Numbered from the stretch's first letter, positions 1 to 7,298 are shown. The stretch is 7,901 bases of DNA from an uncultured Clostridia bacterium (GCA_934486495.1 CAKSPW010000087.1:1-7901), one strand, 5' to 3'. Program-made: numbers and translations. Notes: generated from the sequence alone by a model not told the origin.

Positions 1-11
1 ATGTACGATGA

Positions 12-233
12 ATTACCGTCGCCAAAACCAAAACGAAAGAACAAAGGAATGCGATAGAAGCTGCATTTTCAAAAAAGGACTTCCAATGCCGCTGTTCTGA
101 ACAGGAGGAAAACAAAGAGCAGGCACAGTCTGTTCCGAGCCCATGTACATCTTATGCCTTGTTTAAGGACGGAGAGTTTTTAACCAATGAGCAGCAGAAT
201 GATAAGAGATTCTTAAAATTAGTACAAGGTTGA
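12..233 (+). pseudogene. C-terminal remnant of a YoaP-domain (GNAT-associated) protein
   Basis: The reading frame is open from 12 to the TGA at 231-233 but has no start codon, and an in-frame TGA sits at 9-11, so it is a remnant rather than a whole gene. Its last third reads EQAQSVPSPCTSYALFKDG followed by EFLTNEQQNDKRFLKLVQG. This matches my memory of the C-terminal YoaP-like domain found after GNAT acetyltransferase domains in Firmicutes, with pattern E.AQ..P.P.T.YALF.NG.F.T.E....KF.K. The acetyltransferase part is absent. The first 40 or so residues are not recognisable and may be scrambled, or the frame may be broken there. A GyrI-like remnant overlaps its 3' end in another frame, so this looks like a deletion scar. 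The family call rests on motif memory only. Confidence 0.5.
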
Positions 234-333
234 TGACATATGGCTGCACCACGAAATCTATTTGTCAGACCCAAGGAAAACGGCACCAAAAAAATGGAAA
301 ACGGTTATTATGCATCCTATTAAAAAGCTGTAA
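223..333 (+). pseudogene. C-terminal remnant of a GyrI-like small-molecule-binding domain protein
   Basis: In the frame following a TAG at 220-222, the sequence reads WLHHEIYLSDPRKTAPKKWK, then TVIMHPIKKL and a TAA at 331-333. HHEIYLSDPRK.AP.K.KT.I..P is the usual C-terminal signature of GyrI-like domain proteins, which bind small, often toxic, ligands and occur alone or fused to AraC/MerR-type DNA-binding domains. Only about 36 codons remain and there is no plausible start codon or ribosome binding site, so this is a fragment. It overlaps the YoaP remnant by about 11 bases in a different frame, which places the junction of the two pieces near 220-235. A longer ATG-started frame at 230-469 crosses this stretch, but the family signature is in this frame. 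Confidence 0.6.
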
Positions 334-359
334 CCGGACTGACGAGATAGGAGATTGTA

Positions 360-522
360 ATGAACGAATTGAGAACGAGAGTAATTTCACAGGAAAAAGA
401 GATAAAACCTTTTACAGTTCTATCTCTTGCTTCTTGACCTCGCAATGCTCGTTATACTATTTTCGGTAACTGTCCTTAACAGTACACATCATTTCATCCT
501 CGATTTTTGTGACGCTTTTTAA
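360..522 (+). pseudogene. Short open frame, possibly a frameshifted small membrane protein
   Basis: An ATG at 360 is preceded by a fair ribosome binding site (AGGAG at 349-353, seven bases before the ATG) and encodes a 25-residue peptide, MNELRTRVISQEKEIKPFTV plus five residues, ending at TGA 435-437. Just past that point the +1 frame is open and strongly hydrophobic, LLLDLAMLVILFSVTVLNST, ending at TAA 520-522. Joining the two with one frameshift would give a roughly 53-residue protein with one membrane segment. I do not recognise the family. It could equally be chance: the stretch is non-coding in character, overlaps a terminator-like hairpin for the other strand, and sits among decayed genes. 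Confidence 0.2.
394..428 (-). terminator. Probable intrinsic terminator of the regulator/exported-protein operon
   Basis: Read on the - strand, bases 428-417 (AAGAGATAGAAC) pair with 408-397 (GTTTTATCTCTT) as a 12-bp stem with one G-U pair and an 8-base loop. The stem runs straight into a T-run (last stem bases plus 396-394). On the + strand the same stem would contain an A-C mismatch and would be followed by a mixed sequence, so the - strand reading is favoured. It lies about 110 bases past the stop codon at 536-538. The stem is A+T-rich, which makes it weaker than a classic terminator. Confidence 0.5.
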
Positions 523-535
523 ACAGCCTTTTTTG

Positions 536-3500
536 TTATTGCACCTCGCACAAAGGAAGCATTTGGTCAAGTCTGCTCCAAATCATAAAGGATATTTTGT
601 CCGCATCATCGCTGTTTAAGCCGAGTTCGGTAAGAGTTACCGTTGTATCGGCGGTAATATCCTTTGTCTTTACATCAACGAGGGTAGCGCCCTTTCTGCT
701 AACCGCAATGAGTATGCATGATTGCGAAATGTTATAAATCTCTATGTTACCGCCGTCCGCAACTATAAAAGGCTTTTTCTCGTTGCTGTAACCCGTCTTT
801 GAACTGCGGTACACGGTTTTACCTTCAAAATTGGGGTATTCGTCCGTGCCTATTGTCTGTTTCCACAAGCCGTCATACTTGCCGTCATTTAACAGATACG
901 CCGCACGGCCGGTGTTCCACTCAGTCACTGCCTCTGCCGTATGCTTATCGCCATTTGTGCCGCCGAAGGGTGTTGCGCCTTTCTCATACACGCAGTTTCT
1001 GACGGTGTCGCTGCACTTTTTGACTGTTCCAATCAGTGCCGCACCGTTTGTGTAGCCTGATGCAAATGAATTCTTAAAACCGCCGAAATCCAAATTGTTG
1101 ATGTACCCCAGTATACCGCCAACATAGCCGCCTTTTTGACCGGTAACACTGCCGGTAAATCCGCAGTGCGAAATTGTGACAAGATTATTCGCATAGCCGA
1201 CAACTCCGCCCAGACAGTCCGAAACATTCGGCAGATTGATTGTGCCTTTATATATACATTTTTCAACCGTCAGTTTGCCGCTCAAATTCTCGGAACTTCC
1301 CAATACTCCGCCGACGTGCTTTGCCGCACCGGAACCCGAAATATTGACATAGGAAACAATACCCGATATTAAGGCGCCGCCCTTTGCATTGCCGACCGCA
1401 CCGCCGATATGCGTGTAAGCACTGTTTACGGCAATAGTACCCGAAACGGTGAAATCTCTGACCTCTCCGCCGCTTACCACGCCGAACAGTCCCTGTTTGT
1501 TCCCCGAAACGGTCAGGGCGTAATTGGTAATCTTTGCACCTTTGCCGTCAAATATGCCCTTAAAGGGATTTGCCTCAGTGCCGATTATAACGCTTTCGCC
1601 GTTTAAGTCAATGTCATTTGCCAAGACAGCATTAAGTGTCTTTCCGCCGTTTATCTGATGTGCAAACCACTGCAACTGCTTTGCCGTGCGGATTTCCACT
1701 GCGCCGTCGTTATCGCTGTCAACCGCCTTTTCCTCATATCCGCAGGCACAGGTGCCGATACCGCCGAGATTATGAGTATGTTCAACCACGCTTACCGTCT
1801 GCGTGATTTTATCCGTATACATATTAACAAGCGTGCCGTCGGCTCCCTGCAAAGCGTAGCCGTCCAACAAATCCCCGACCGTTTTGCCGTTTAAGACCGT
1901 AATATTTTCAAACATTCCGCCCGTAATCTGCGCACTTCCGCCGTTTACGGTAAGATTTTTTACCGTTCCGCCCGACACACTGAGATGTGCCGAATCGGAA
2001 AGATTAATCTTGTTTACCGTACCGTCGTTTACACGGAGAGAAGCACCCTCGCCAACCGAAATGCTGCCTAATGTGCCGTACTCGGCTGTAAGCTGTGCTG
2101 TGCCGCCAAGCGCAATATCGCCGACAGTTGCCGCATATTCAAGCCCGAGCTTTATTTTTGTATCGCCGCTTAATTCAAAACCGTATTTATCCGCATAATA
2201 CAGCCTAAGCAGTTTGCCCGCATTTTCCTCATTTTTCGCTTCATTCAAAGCGTCAGAAAAATTAACATAATACTTACCGTCCGAAGTCACCGAGTCATCA
2301 GCAAGCACTGCGGAATTGATAACCGCACGTCCGTCGTCCATAGGAATATCCATATACCCGTCATTGCCCTTGATATAGTTTTGGAACGTATATACCCCCG
2401 GCTCGGTCGCAGTCGGAATTTCCTCCGTCCATACGTCGTCCTCACCAAACCGATACATCATAACACCGTTGAATATTTGCGGAACCGAATGCACCAGTTG
2501 CTGCGGAGAACCCGTGTATGTATATTGTGAATAAATATTCCAAGCCATAACTACATTGCCGTCCGCGTCAACCGAAGGTTCCGGCATTAAATATCCGGGT
2601 CTTGATACACCTATACGGATTTCAAACGGATCTGTCTTTGTAACATATTTTTCGACAGGGATAGTGCCGATCACCCCGGCGTAGTCAACCTCCTTTTTAT
2701 CGAGGTATGCAGACAAAACCGCATACACCTTATAGGCTCCTATTCTCGGAAACATACTGTATTTAAGTATAGCGGTTGTAGTCTTATCTTTAACGGGGTA
2801 ACGCTCCCAAGACTCCGTCGTCTTGTCCAAATTGGTAAAATTGTCGGACATCCAACCATAATCAAGCTTTGTTTCAATGCCGTCTTCATTTATTAAAATA
2901 AAGCCTTCAATATTATATACCGACTTTTCATAATATGGCGTTTCGTGAAAATTAATCGGGACCTTAATTGCTTCGCCGACTTTTGCCTCCACATCGGCAA
3001 CCGGGTCTGTCTTAAAGGAAACAGAGCGCACAACGGCGTTTGCCATACTCTGTACCGCCGAAAGCTCATACCAGTATTTATTTTCGTCATTTCTGTCATC
3101 TTTTTGAATACAGAACGTATCCTCTATCAAATGGTCGCAAATGGTCTTGCCGTCGGTTACGGAAAGGTTGCCGTACGTTCCGCCGCCGACACGTCCGCCT
3201 GCGCCGATTTTGCCGACGGGGATATTTCCCTTGCCCCACACGCCTGCGCCGTTTTGCATAACAAGTGCACTGCACGCAATGTCAAAGCCGTTTAAATCCA
3301 AAGTAAAATCGCCGTCAAGAGTTATCTCTCCGTCTAACGAAACGGGTGCAAACAGCATAAGAGTGCACCCTGCGTTTTCGGAAAGCTCTGCCGCATTATG
3401 CGCATCAGAGAATGTGTCAAAGTATGCGTCAGGCTTGTTTTTGCATATAATCTTTGCAGCATAGCTGCCCACCGACAGCGCCGCTTTCTCAGATACAACT

Positions 3501-4759
3501 CTCTTTTTGCCCTCGCCGAAAGCCAGTTTAAACGGATAAACTCCTCTCTTTGTTGTTCCGTCTGTTTTAAATATTAATTTTTCATCTGCAAATGATGCCG
3601 ATATGCCGCCCGGCATATCTTTTGTCCATTCAATCTGCGGAATTTCCTCAGCTTTAATGTTCTTTGTATTGAGTCCGAATGCAGCCGTGCTGTCCTTTTC
3701 TGCCGCAAGCTCCGCACCGGAGTCGGTAATTGCAACTTTACGTTCATTGTTGCGCCGTACAACAACCGTTTTTGCCGGTACATTGCCTGTTGTATATTCA
3801 TAGAAATTCTTAAAATTCCTACTGCTCTCATCATCAGACAGTCTTATAGATGTACAGACTCTCGAAAGCGTTCCGGTAACACTGTTCTCGTCTGCATTAA
3901 GCTCCGGTGAGCCGTATGCAATAACTTCCTCGTCAATGGTTTCACAGTCAATTCCGCTCTTTTCGCCGACAGCATATAAAATCCCCTCGCTGTATTGCGG
4001 AAATGCCAGCTTGCCGGACGTTCCGTAGTCCTTTCCGCTTGCGGTCACTCTGCCGCCCGCAATGACTAACCCCTCGGTATTTTCGCCCCAGCCTGCACAC
4101 ACGCCGATACATTCATTGTAGTACTTTCTGCCCGTAGTTGTTCCGCCCTTTGCAATCAGTTCTCCGCCGTTTATCCGAATTGTATCAAGTCCGTCACAAT
4201 ATACGCCGTAAGCTGATGAGCTGTTTGCCCAGTCAAATATTCCCGCACTGTTGTCGCACTTCATTGTTCCGCCTATGCCTTCAAGTGTTCCGCTGTTTAA
4301 CGTGAATGAACCATCAATCGCTGAGCTGTACGGATGAGCATATGTGCTGAAAAGATTTTCAATATCTTCCGGTTCAAGATGCGGGCCGTAAACGGTGAGC
4401 TTTCCGTCACCGCTTATCACCAAGTCATTAAACCCCATTGTATGTATAACCTTAGCGGAGCTTGTAAGCACGTTTGTTTCGTTTAAAATAACGCTGCATT
4501 CAACTCCTATCCAAAGACCTGTTCCATAATCCTCCCTTTTCGTCGCAATGTCATAATTAAAGCTGTTAAATGTCAGCGTGTTTGCCTCTTTATCCCACAC
4601 AAGTGTGCCGTCCTTTTGGTCAACCCATACCGTACTCTCCGTATTTTCATCAATATAAATCCACTCACCGGTCAGCTTAACCCTGTTTTCCGCCGCCCAA
4701 GCGGGAACGGATCCTAAAATCAGCACCGCCGCAAGCAGTACACAAATCAGTTTTCGCAA
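536..4759 (-). CDS. Very large exported multi-module protein with beta-helix-like and GLUG repeats
   Basis: 1407 residues. Residues 1-22 are a Sec signal peptide: MRK, a hydrophobic core, then AWA before the likely cut at A22/A23. Next come a Gly/Ser/Thr-rich beta-helix-like region (about 28-335), a module with a one-rung repeat (435-580), an Ig-like stretch (580-720), an MBG-like domain (740-815, YTGSPQQLV and later PGVYTFQNYIKG), and a second copy of the 435-580 type module (828-990) with four 17-18-residue rungs. Then follow HTHNL...CACG (994-1007), a link (1014-1090), GLUG-type repeats (IGGAVG 1118, VGGVLG 1149, LGGVVG 1183, VGGILG 1213), the usual GLUG tail LWKQTIGTDEYPNF (1298-1311), and a C-terminal module ending MLPLCEVQ. 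No LPxTG, SLH, dockerin or membrane anchor is seen. The start is TTG, fixed by AGGAGG eight bases upstream. Likely role (inference): surface adhesion or glycan contact. No catalytic motif was recognised. Confidence 0.9.
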   Translation of the reverse strand: MRKLICVLLAAVLILGSVPAWAAENRVKLTGEWIYIDENTESTVWVDQKDGTLVWDKEANTLTFNSFNYDIATKREDYGTGLWIGVECSVILNETNVLTSSAKVIHTMGFNDLVISGDGKLTVYGPHLEPEDIENLFSTYAHPYSSAIDGSFTLNSGTLEGIGGTMKCDNSAGIFDWANSSSAYGVYCDGLDTIRINGGELIAKGGTTTGRKYYNECIGVCAGWGENTEGLVIAGGRVTASGKDYGTSGKLAFPQYSEGILYAVGEKSGIDCETIDEEVIAYGSPELNADENSVTGTLSRVCTSIRLSDDESSRNFKNFYEYTTGNVPAKTVVVRRNNERKVAITDSGAELAAEKDSTAAFGLNTKNIKAEEIPQIEWTKDMPGGISASFADEKLIFKTDGTTKRGVYPFKLAFGEGKKRVVSEKAALSVGSYAAKIICKNKPDAYFDTFSDAHNAAELSENAGCTLMLFAPVSLDGEITLDGDFTLDLNGFDIACSALVMQNGAGVWGKGNIPVGKIGAGGRVGGGTYGNLSVTDGKTICDHLIEDTFCIQKDDRNDENKYWYELSAVQSMANAVVRSVSFKTDPVADVEAKVGEAIKVPINFHETPYYEKSVYNIEGFILINEDGIETKLDYGWMSDNFTNLDKTTESWERYPVKDKTTTAILKYSMFPRIGAYKVYAVLSAYLDKKEVDYAGVIGTIPVEKYVTKTDPFEIRIGVSRPGYLMPEPSVDADGNVVMAWNIYSQYTYTGSPQQLVHSVPQIFNGVMMYRFGEDDVWTEEIPTATEPGVYTFQNYIKGNDGYMDIPMDDGRAVINSAVLADDSVTSDGKYYVNFSDALNEAKNEENAGKLLRLYYADKYGFELSGDTKIKLGLEYAATVGDIALGGTAQLTAEYGTLGSISVGEGASLRVNDGTVNKINLSDSAHLSVSGGTVKNLTVNGGSAQITGGMFENITVLNGKTVGDLLDGYALQGADGTLVNMYTDKITQTVSVVEHTHNLGGIGTCACGYEEKAVDSDNDGAVEIRTAKQLQWFAHQINGGKTLNAVLANDIDLNGESVIIGTEANPFKGIFDGKGAKITNYALTVSGNKQGLFGVVSGGEVRDFTVSGTIAVNSAYTHIGGAVGNAKGGALISGIVSYVNISGSGAAKHVGGVLGSSENLSGKLTVEKCIYKGTINLPNVSDCLGGVVGYANNLVTISHCGFTGSVTGQKGGYVGGILGYINNLDFGGFKNSFASGYTNGAALIGTVKKCSDTVRNCVYEKGATPFGGTNGDKHTAEAVTEWNTGRAAYLLNDGKYDGLWKQTIGTDEYPNFEGKTVYRSSKTGYSNEKKPFIVADGGNIEIYNISQSCILIAVSRKGATLVDVKTKDITADTTVTLTELGLNSDDADKISFMIWSRLDQMLPLCEVQ

Positions 4760-4767
4760 TTTTGTTC

Positions 4768-4773
4768 CCTCCT
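4768..4773 (-). promoter_or_regulatory. Ribosome binding site that fixes the TTG start of the exported-protein gene
   Basis: On the - strand, AGGAGG is followed by eight bases and then TTG CGA AAA. The site overlaps the TAG stop codon (4774-4772) of the upstream regulator gene. Ribosomes ending the regulator would therefore finish on the initiation site, which points to translational coupling. No ATG start in this frame would keep the signal peptide, so TTG is the best choice. Confidence 0.85.
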
Positions 4774-7108
4774 ATATTATTTCCAGTTTTTTTGCAATAG
4801 TCTTTGCCTCGCTGCGTCGGCTTGCGCCGAGCTTTTGCAGAATATGACTTGTGTGGCTCTTGACCGTTGCAAGCTTTATGTTTAAAATCTCGCCTATTTC
4901 CGCATTGCTCTTGTCTGCGCACACAAGGCGCAAAACCTGCATTTCCGCATCTGTCAGCTTTTCGGTCTGTTTTGCCGCCGTCTGCAAAAATTCGGGGTAG
5001 TACACCGCCTGTGCTCTTGCAGTCTTTGTGACCTTTTCGGCAAATTCACCCTTAAAACCGCCTTTATCCAAAAGCGGCAAAACCGCAATGCCGTACTCGC
5101 CCACCGTGCGCACAAAGCTGTACTTTTCCGCAATTTCCATTGCACGCTCCATATCGGGGCGCCAGTCACCGCCTTTGCGGTACTTTGCAACGGCGGACAG
5201 GATTTTTAAGTGTATCATATTTATATGCCTTGAACACGCCGTAAAAAACGGCTCCAACGGTGCAAGGGTTAAGAGTGCGCCGTCGTTGTTTCCGAGCGCT
5301 ATCTCTGCCGCTGCACGGGTTAAGTATTGGTAGCGTTTTAATATGCTTATCTTTAAAATATCCTTAGGCGCCTTTTCCCTGTACCACGCACCAACATACA
5401 TCATATCTCCCTGTTTTAAGGCTATTCGGCAAAGGAGTGCGTCAATGTTTGCAAGAAATCTCTCCTTGCCCTGATCGGCAAATCTTATTCTGAGTGCGTT
5501 TACGGTTTCCGCCGCCGCATCGGCACAGCCGGACAGCATCTGACTTCTTGTGAGAAGTCCGACAAGTGCAAACTCAATGTCGGGCGTGCCCTTTGCCTGA
5601 ATTTCGCTCAGCCTTGAAACAAGGGTAATAATCTGCCCGGACGACTCCTCGCCCTTTTCAAACTTGCTCTCGGCAATGGCGCAGTCGGCAAGACCGATGC
5701 CGTCTTTTCCGAGGATTATCTCAACGGGTTTCCTCATAGTTTTATACAGCAAATCGTCCTTTTTGCTCCAATCCGAAAAGTCCTTTCCCCCGTTCATAAT
5801 GCTTGGCAGTGCGCTTGTGACCGAAAACGGCGCAAGGCGTATCTCCTTGTTTGCAAGCAGTCTTGCCGCTACGGTAATTGCCTTGGCAATGCCGTTTATG
5901 CTCCGTTGGGGAAGTGCAATGTCGAGGTATGCAAGCCGTCCTCTTGCCTCTTTTGCCGCCTCGTCGAATTTGTTTTTTGATGCGGCAAACTTTTCAAGCT
6001 CTGCGTACCACCTCTCCGATCCGTCATAGTCGGCACGCAGGGCGCAGAGCATACTTATTCCCTGCATAAGCGATGGAACGGCGAGGATTTGCTCATCAGA
6101 GAGCATTGCAAAATACCTTTCCAGTTCGTCATAATGACCCATACCGGGGTGCAGGGTTGTGCTCTTTATAATCAGCTCGGAAACCTTGTCGCTGTCGCCG
6201 CTTTTGGAGTAAAATTCCAGAGCCCTTCCGTAATTTTCTTTAAACTCGTAATACAGACCGCCCCTACCGTAAAGAGTACGTATCTGCTCATCGGAATATT
6301 CTCTGTGCATTTCCCACATCAAAAACTTACGGAAAAACGGCCAAAAGCGGAAAACACCCCTGTTTTTTGAGATTATCATACCTGTGTTCTGCATAATATC
6401 CGCCAGGTGTTCGCCGGCATGGCTGTCGCCGTTTACGATTTTGGCAAGCTCCACTTCAAAATCTTCAAAGGGCGCAAGGTTCATAAGGAACCTCCTCATC
6501 GTAATTTCGAGCCTGCGGAAAACAGCGTCGTCAAAGTAGAAGTATATCTTATCCGCAATCTCCTCGTAAACCGACGTGTCATACGCCGTTTTTCTGCTCA
6601 TTTCTCTTGCGGTAAGCGTAACCGCCAGCGGATAGCCTAATGTCCTTTTAAATATATCCGTAATCTCCTGCTCTCCCGGCTCTGTGCCAAAATTCTTAAA
6701 CACCGCCGCCGTTTCACTGCGGCTTAAAAACAGCTCATCATACTCCACCGTCACAAGCAGACCCGAAACCTGGAACGGCATAAGCCATCCCGGTACACGG
6801 CTGCGTGACAGGAGCACAAAGCGCTTTTGCGGATTTTCACGGATTGAAAGGAGCAGACACTGCCTTTCTTCCTCGCTGTCCATTCTCTGCATATCGTCAA
6901 TTAAGACTATGTCGGCTTTTTTTAATGCGTCCGCCGTTATCTCTCCGTTTTCGGGCGAGAGGCGTATGTATTTTTTATTTTTCAAAAGCTCGTTTGCAAC
7001 CGTGGTTTTCCCGAAACCGCACGGCGCAAAAAAGTACATTATGCGGCCGCTGTTTAAAAACATACGGAATTTTTTCGTTATCTTTTCGCTTACTGCAACG
7101 TACTTCAA
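4772..7108 (-). CDS. MalT-like LuxR-family transcriptional regulator (STAND ATPase)
   Basis: 778 residues, against about 900 for E. coli MalT. The N-terminus carries a P-loop ATPase: Walker A APCGFGKTT at 28-36, Walker B DIVLIDD at 66-72, and RFVLLSRSRVP at 96-106, the usual STAND/MalT sensor-like strand. A winged-helix-like part follows (about 190-270), then a long helical-repeat region (about 270-700), which in this family binds inducer. The C-terminus is a LuxR helix-turn-helix: LTDAEMQVLRLVCADKSNAE at 718-737, then the recognition part ATVKSHTSHILQKLGASRR at 747-765. The first possible start is TTG at 7108, just after an in-frame TGA, with only a weak ribosome site (GGTG, five bases away). 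An ATG at codon 16 would still keep Walker A. It is the first gene of an operon with the exported-protein gene, 12 bases apart, so control of that protein and of itself is likely. The inducer is unknown. Confidence 0.93.
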   Translation of the reverse strand: MKYVAVSEKITKKFRMFLNSGRIMYFFAPCGFGKTTVANELLKNKKYIRLSPENGEITADALKKADIVLIDDMQRMDSEEERQCLLLSIRENPQKRFVLLSRSRVPGWLMPFQVSGLLVTVEYDELFLSRSETAAVFKNFGTEPGEQEITDIFKRTLGYPLAVTLTAREMSRKTAYDTSVYEEIADKIYFYFDDAVFRRLEITMRRFLMNLAPFEDFEVELAKIVNGDSHAGEHLADIMQNTGMIISKNRGVFRFWPFFRKFLMWEMHREYSDEQIRTLYGRGGLYYEFKENYGRALEFYSKSGDSDKVSELIIKSTTLHPGMGHYDELERYFAMLSDEQILAVPSLMQGISMLCALRADYDGSERWYAELEKFAASKNKFDEAAKEARGRLAYLDIALPQRSINGIAKAITVAARLLANKEIRLAPFSVTSALPSIMNGGKDFSDWSKKDDLLYKTMRKPVEIILGKDGIGLADCAIAESKFEKGEESSGQIITLVSRLSEIQAKGTPDIEFALVGLLTRSQMLSGCADAAAETVNALRIRFADQGKERFLANIDALLCRIALKQGDMMYVGAWYREKAPKDILKISILKRYQYLTRAAAEIALGNNDGALLTLAPLEPFFTACSRHINMIHLKILSAVAKYRKGGDWRPDMERAMEIAEKYSFVRTVGEYGIAVLPLLDKGGFKGEFAEKVTKTARAQAVYYPEFLQTAAKQTEKLTDAEMQVLRLVCADKSNAEIGEILNIKLATVKSHTSHILQKLGASRRSEAKTIAKKLEII

Positions 7109-7141
7109 TCAAACACCAACTTTCTTTTTGCCTTTTACTGT

Positions 7142-7170
7142 ATTTTAACACACAAATCAAATTTTGTCAT
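7142..7170 (-). promoter_or_regulatory. Sigma-A type promoter of the regulator/exported-protein operon
   Basis: On the - strand the -35 box is ATGACA (7170-7165), the spacer is exactly 17 bases, and the -10 box is TAAAAT (7147-7142). Each box matches the consensus at five of six bases. Transcription would start near 7135, leaving a leader of roughly 27 bases before the TTG at 7108. The -35 box shares one base with the stop codon of the AraC remnant, so the promoter sits directly behind that gene. Confidence 0.65.
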
Positions 7171-7185
7171 CATACCAAAGTATGA
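7170..7185. promoter_or_regulatory. 16-bp perfect palindrome abutting the -35 box; candidate operator
   Basis: TCATAC-CAAA-GTATGA has 6-base perfect arms and a 4-base centre. It touches the -35 box of the operon promoter, which is where an activator bound upstream would contact RNA polymerase. It is not followed by a T-run on either strand, so it does not look like a terminator. It also spans the last codons and the stop of the AraC remnant. The link to the LuxR-like regulator is inference. Confidence 0.4.
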
Positions 7186-7298
7186 CATTTTTTATTTTCC
7201 CGATACTCGCTCGGCGATACGCCGGTATACTTTCTGAACGCACCTGGAAACGCAAGCTGGCAGTCGTAACCCACGGAGAGCGCAGCCTCTGCAAATTT
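7170..7298 (-). pseudogene. Truncated AraC-family regulator, C-terminal helix-turn-helix end
   Basis: Forty-two codons and a TGA (7172-7170) encode the end of an AraC/XylS DNA-binding domain: KFAEAALSVGYDCQLAFPGA, then FRKYTGVSPSEYRENK and a short tail. This matches the usual pattern IAE.A..VGY.....F.RAF+KYTG.SPSEYR. Going upstream, the match stops at about 7299, and a TAG lies in frame at 7304-7302. None of the three frames gives the expected preceding helix, so the 5' part is gone. The insertion-sequence end lies about 20 bases further on, and insertion or a linked deletion is the likely cause. FPGAF in place of the common FxRAF may be post-inactivation drift or normal variation. Confidence 0.85.

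Noticed and set aside
240..323. 27-codon ATG-started frame directly after the YoaP remnant stop
   Set aside because: No ribosome site, and the same bases encode the GyrI-like signature in a different frame.
230..469. 79-codon ATG-started open frame on the + strand
   Set aside because: It has no ribosome binding site and no recognisable domain, and it crosses the GyrI-like remnant, which is in another frame and carries a clear family signature.
470..495. ACTGT-CCTTA-ACAGT inverted repeat
   Set aside because: The stem is only five base pairs with no T-run, too weak to call a terminator or operator. The hairpin at 394-428 is a far better terminator.
1900..2100. Short DNA repeats rich in ccgccgttta-type words
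   Set aside because: They are codons of the beta-helix rungs in the exported protein, not a CRISPR array or non-coding repeat. Units differ in length and sequence and have no spacers.
1884..2198. 104-codon open frame antisense to the exported protein
   Set aside because: Low-complexity Pro/Ser/Thr-rich translation produced by the repeated Gly/Thr/Val codons of the real gene on the other strand.
6684..7148. 154-codon open frame antisense to the LuxR-like regulator
   Set aside because: It lies entirely opposite a gene with clear Walker and LuxR motifs, has no ribosome site and no recognisable domain. Open antisense frames are common opposite genes of this codon use.
223..7298. Idea that the GyrI-like remnant and the AraC remnant are two halves of one Rob-like gene split by the operon
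   Set aside because: They are on opposite strands, and the AraC piece ends with its own stop soon after the DNA-binding domain, with no GyrI part following.
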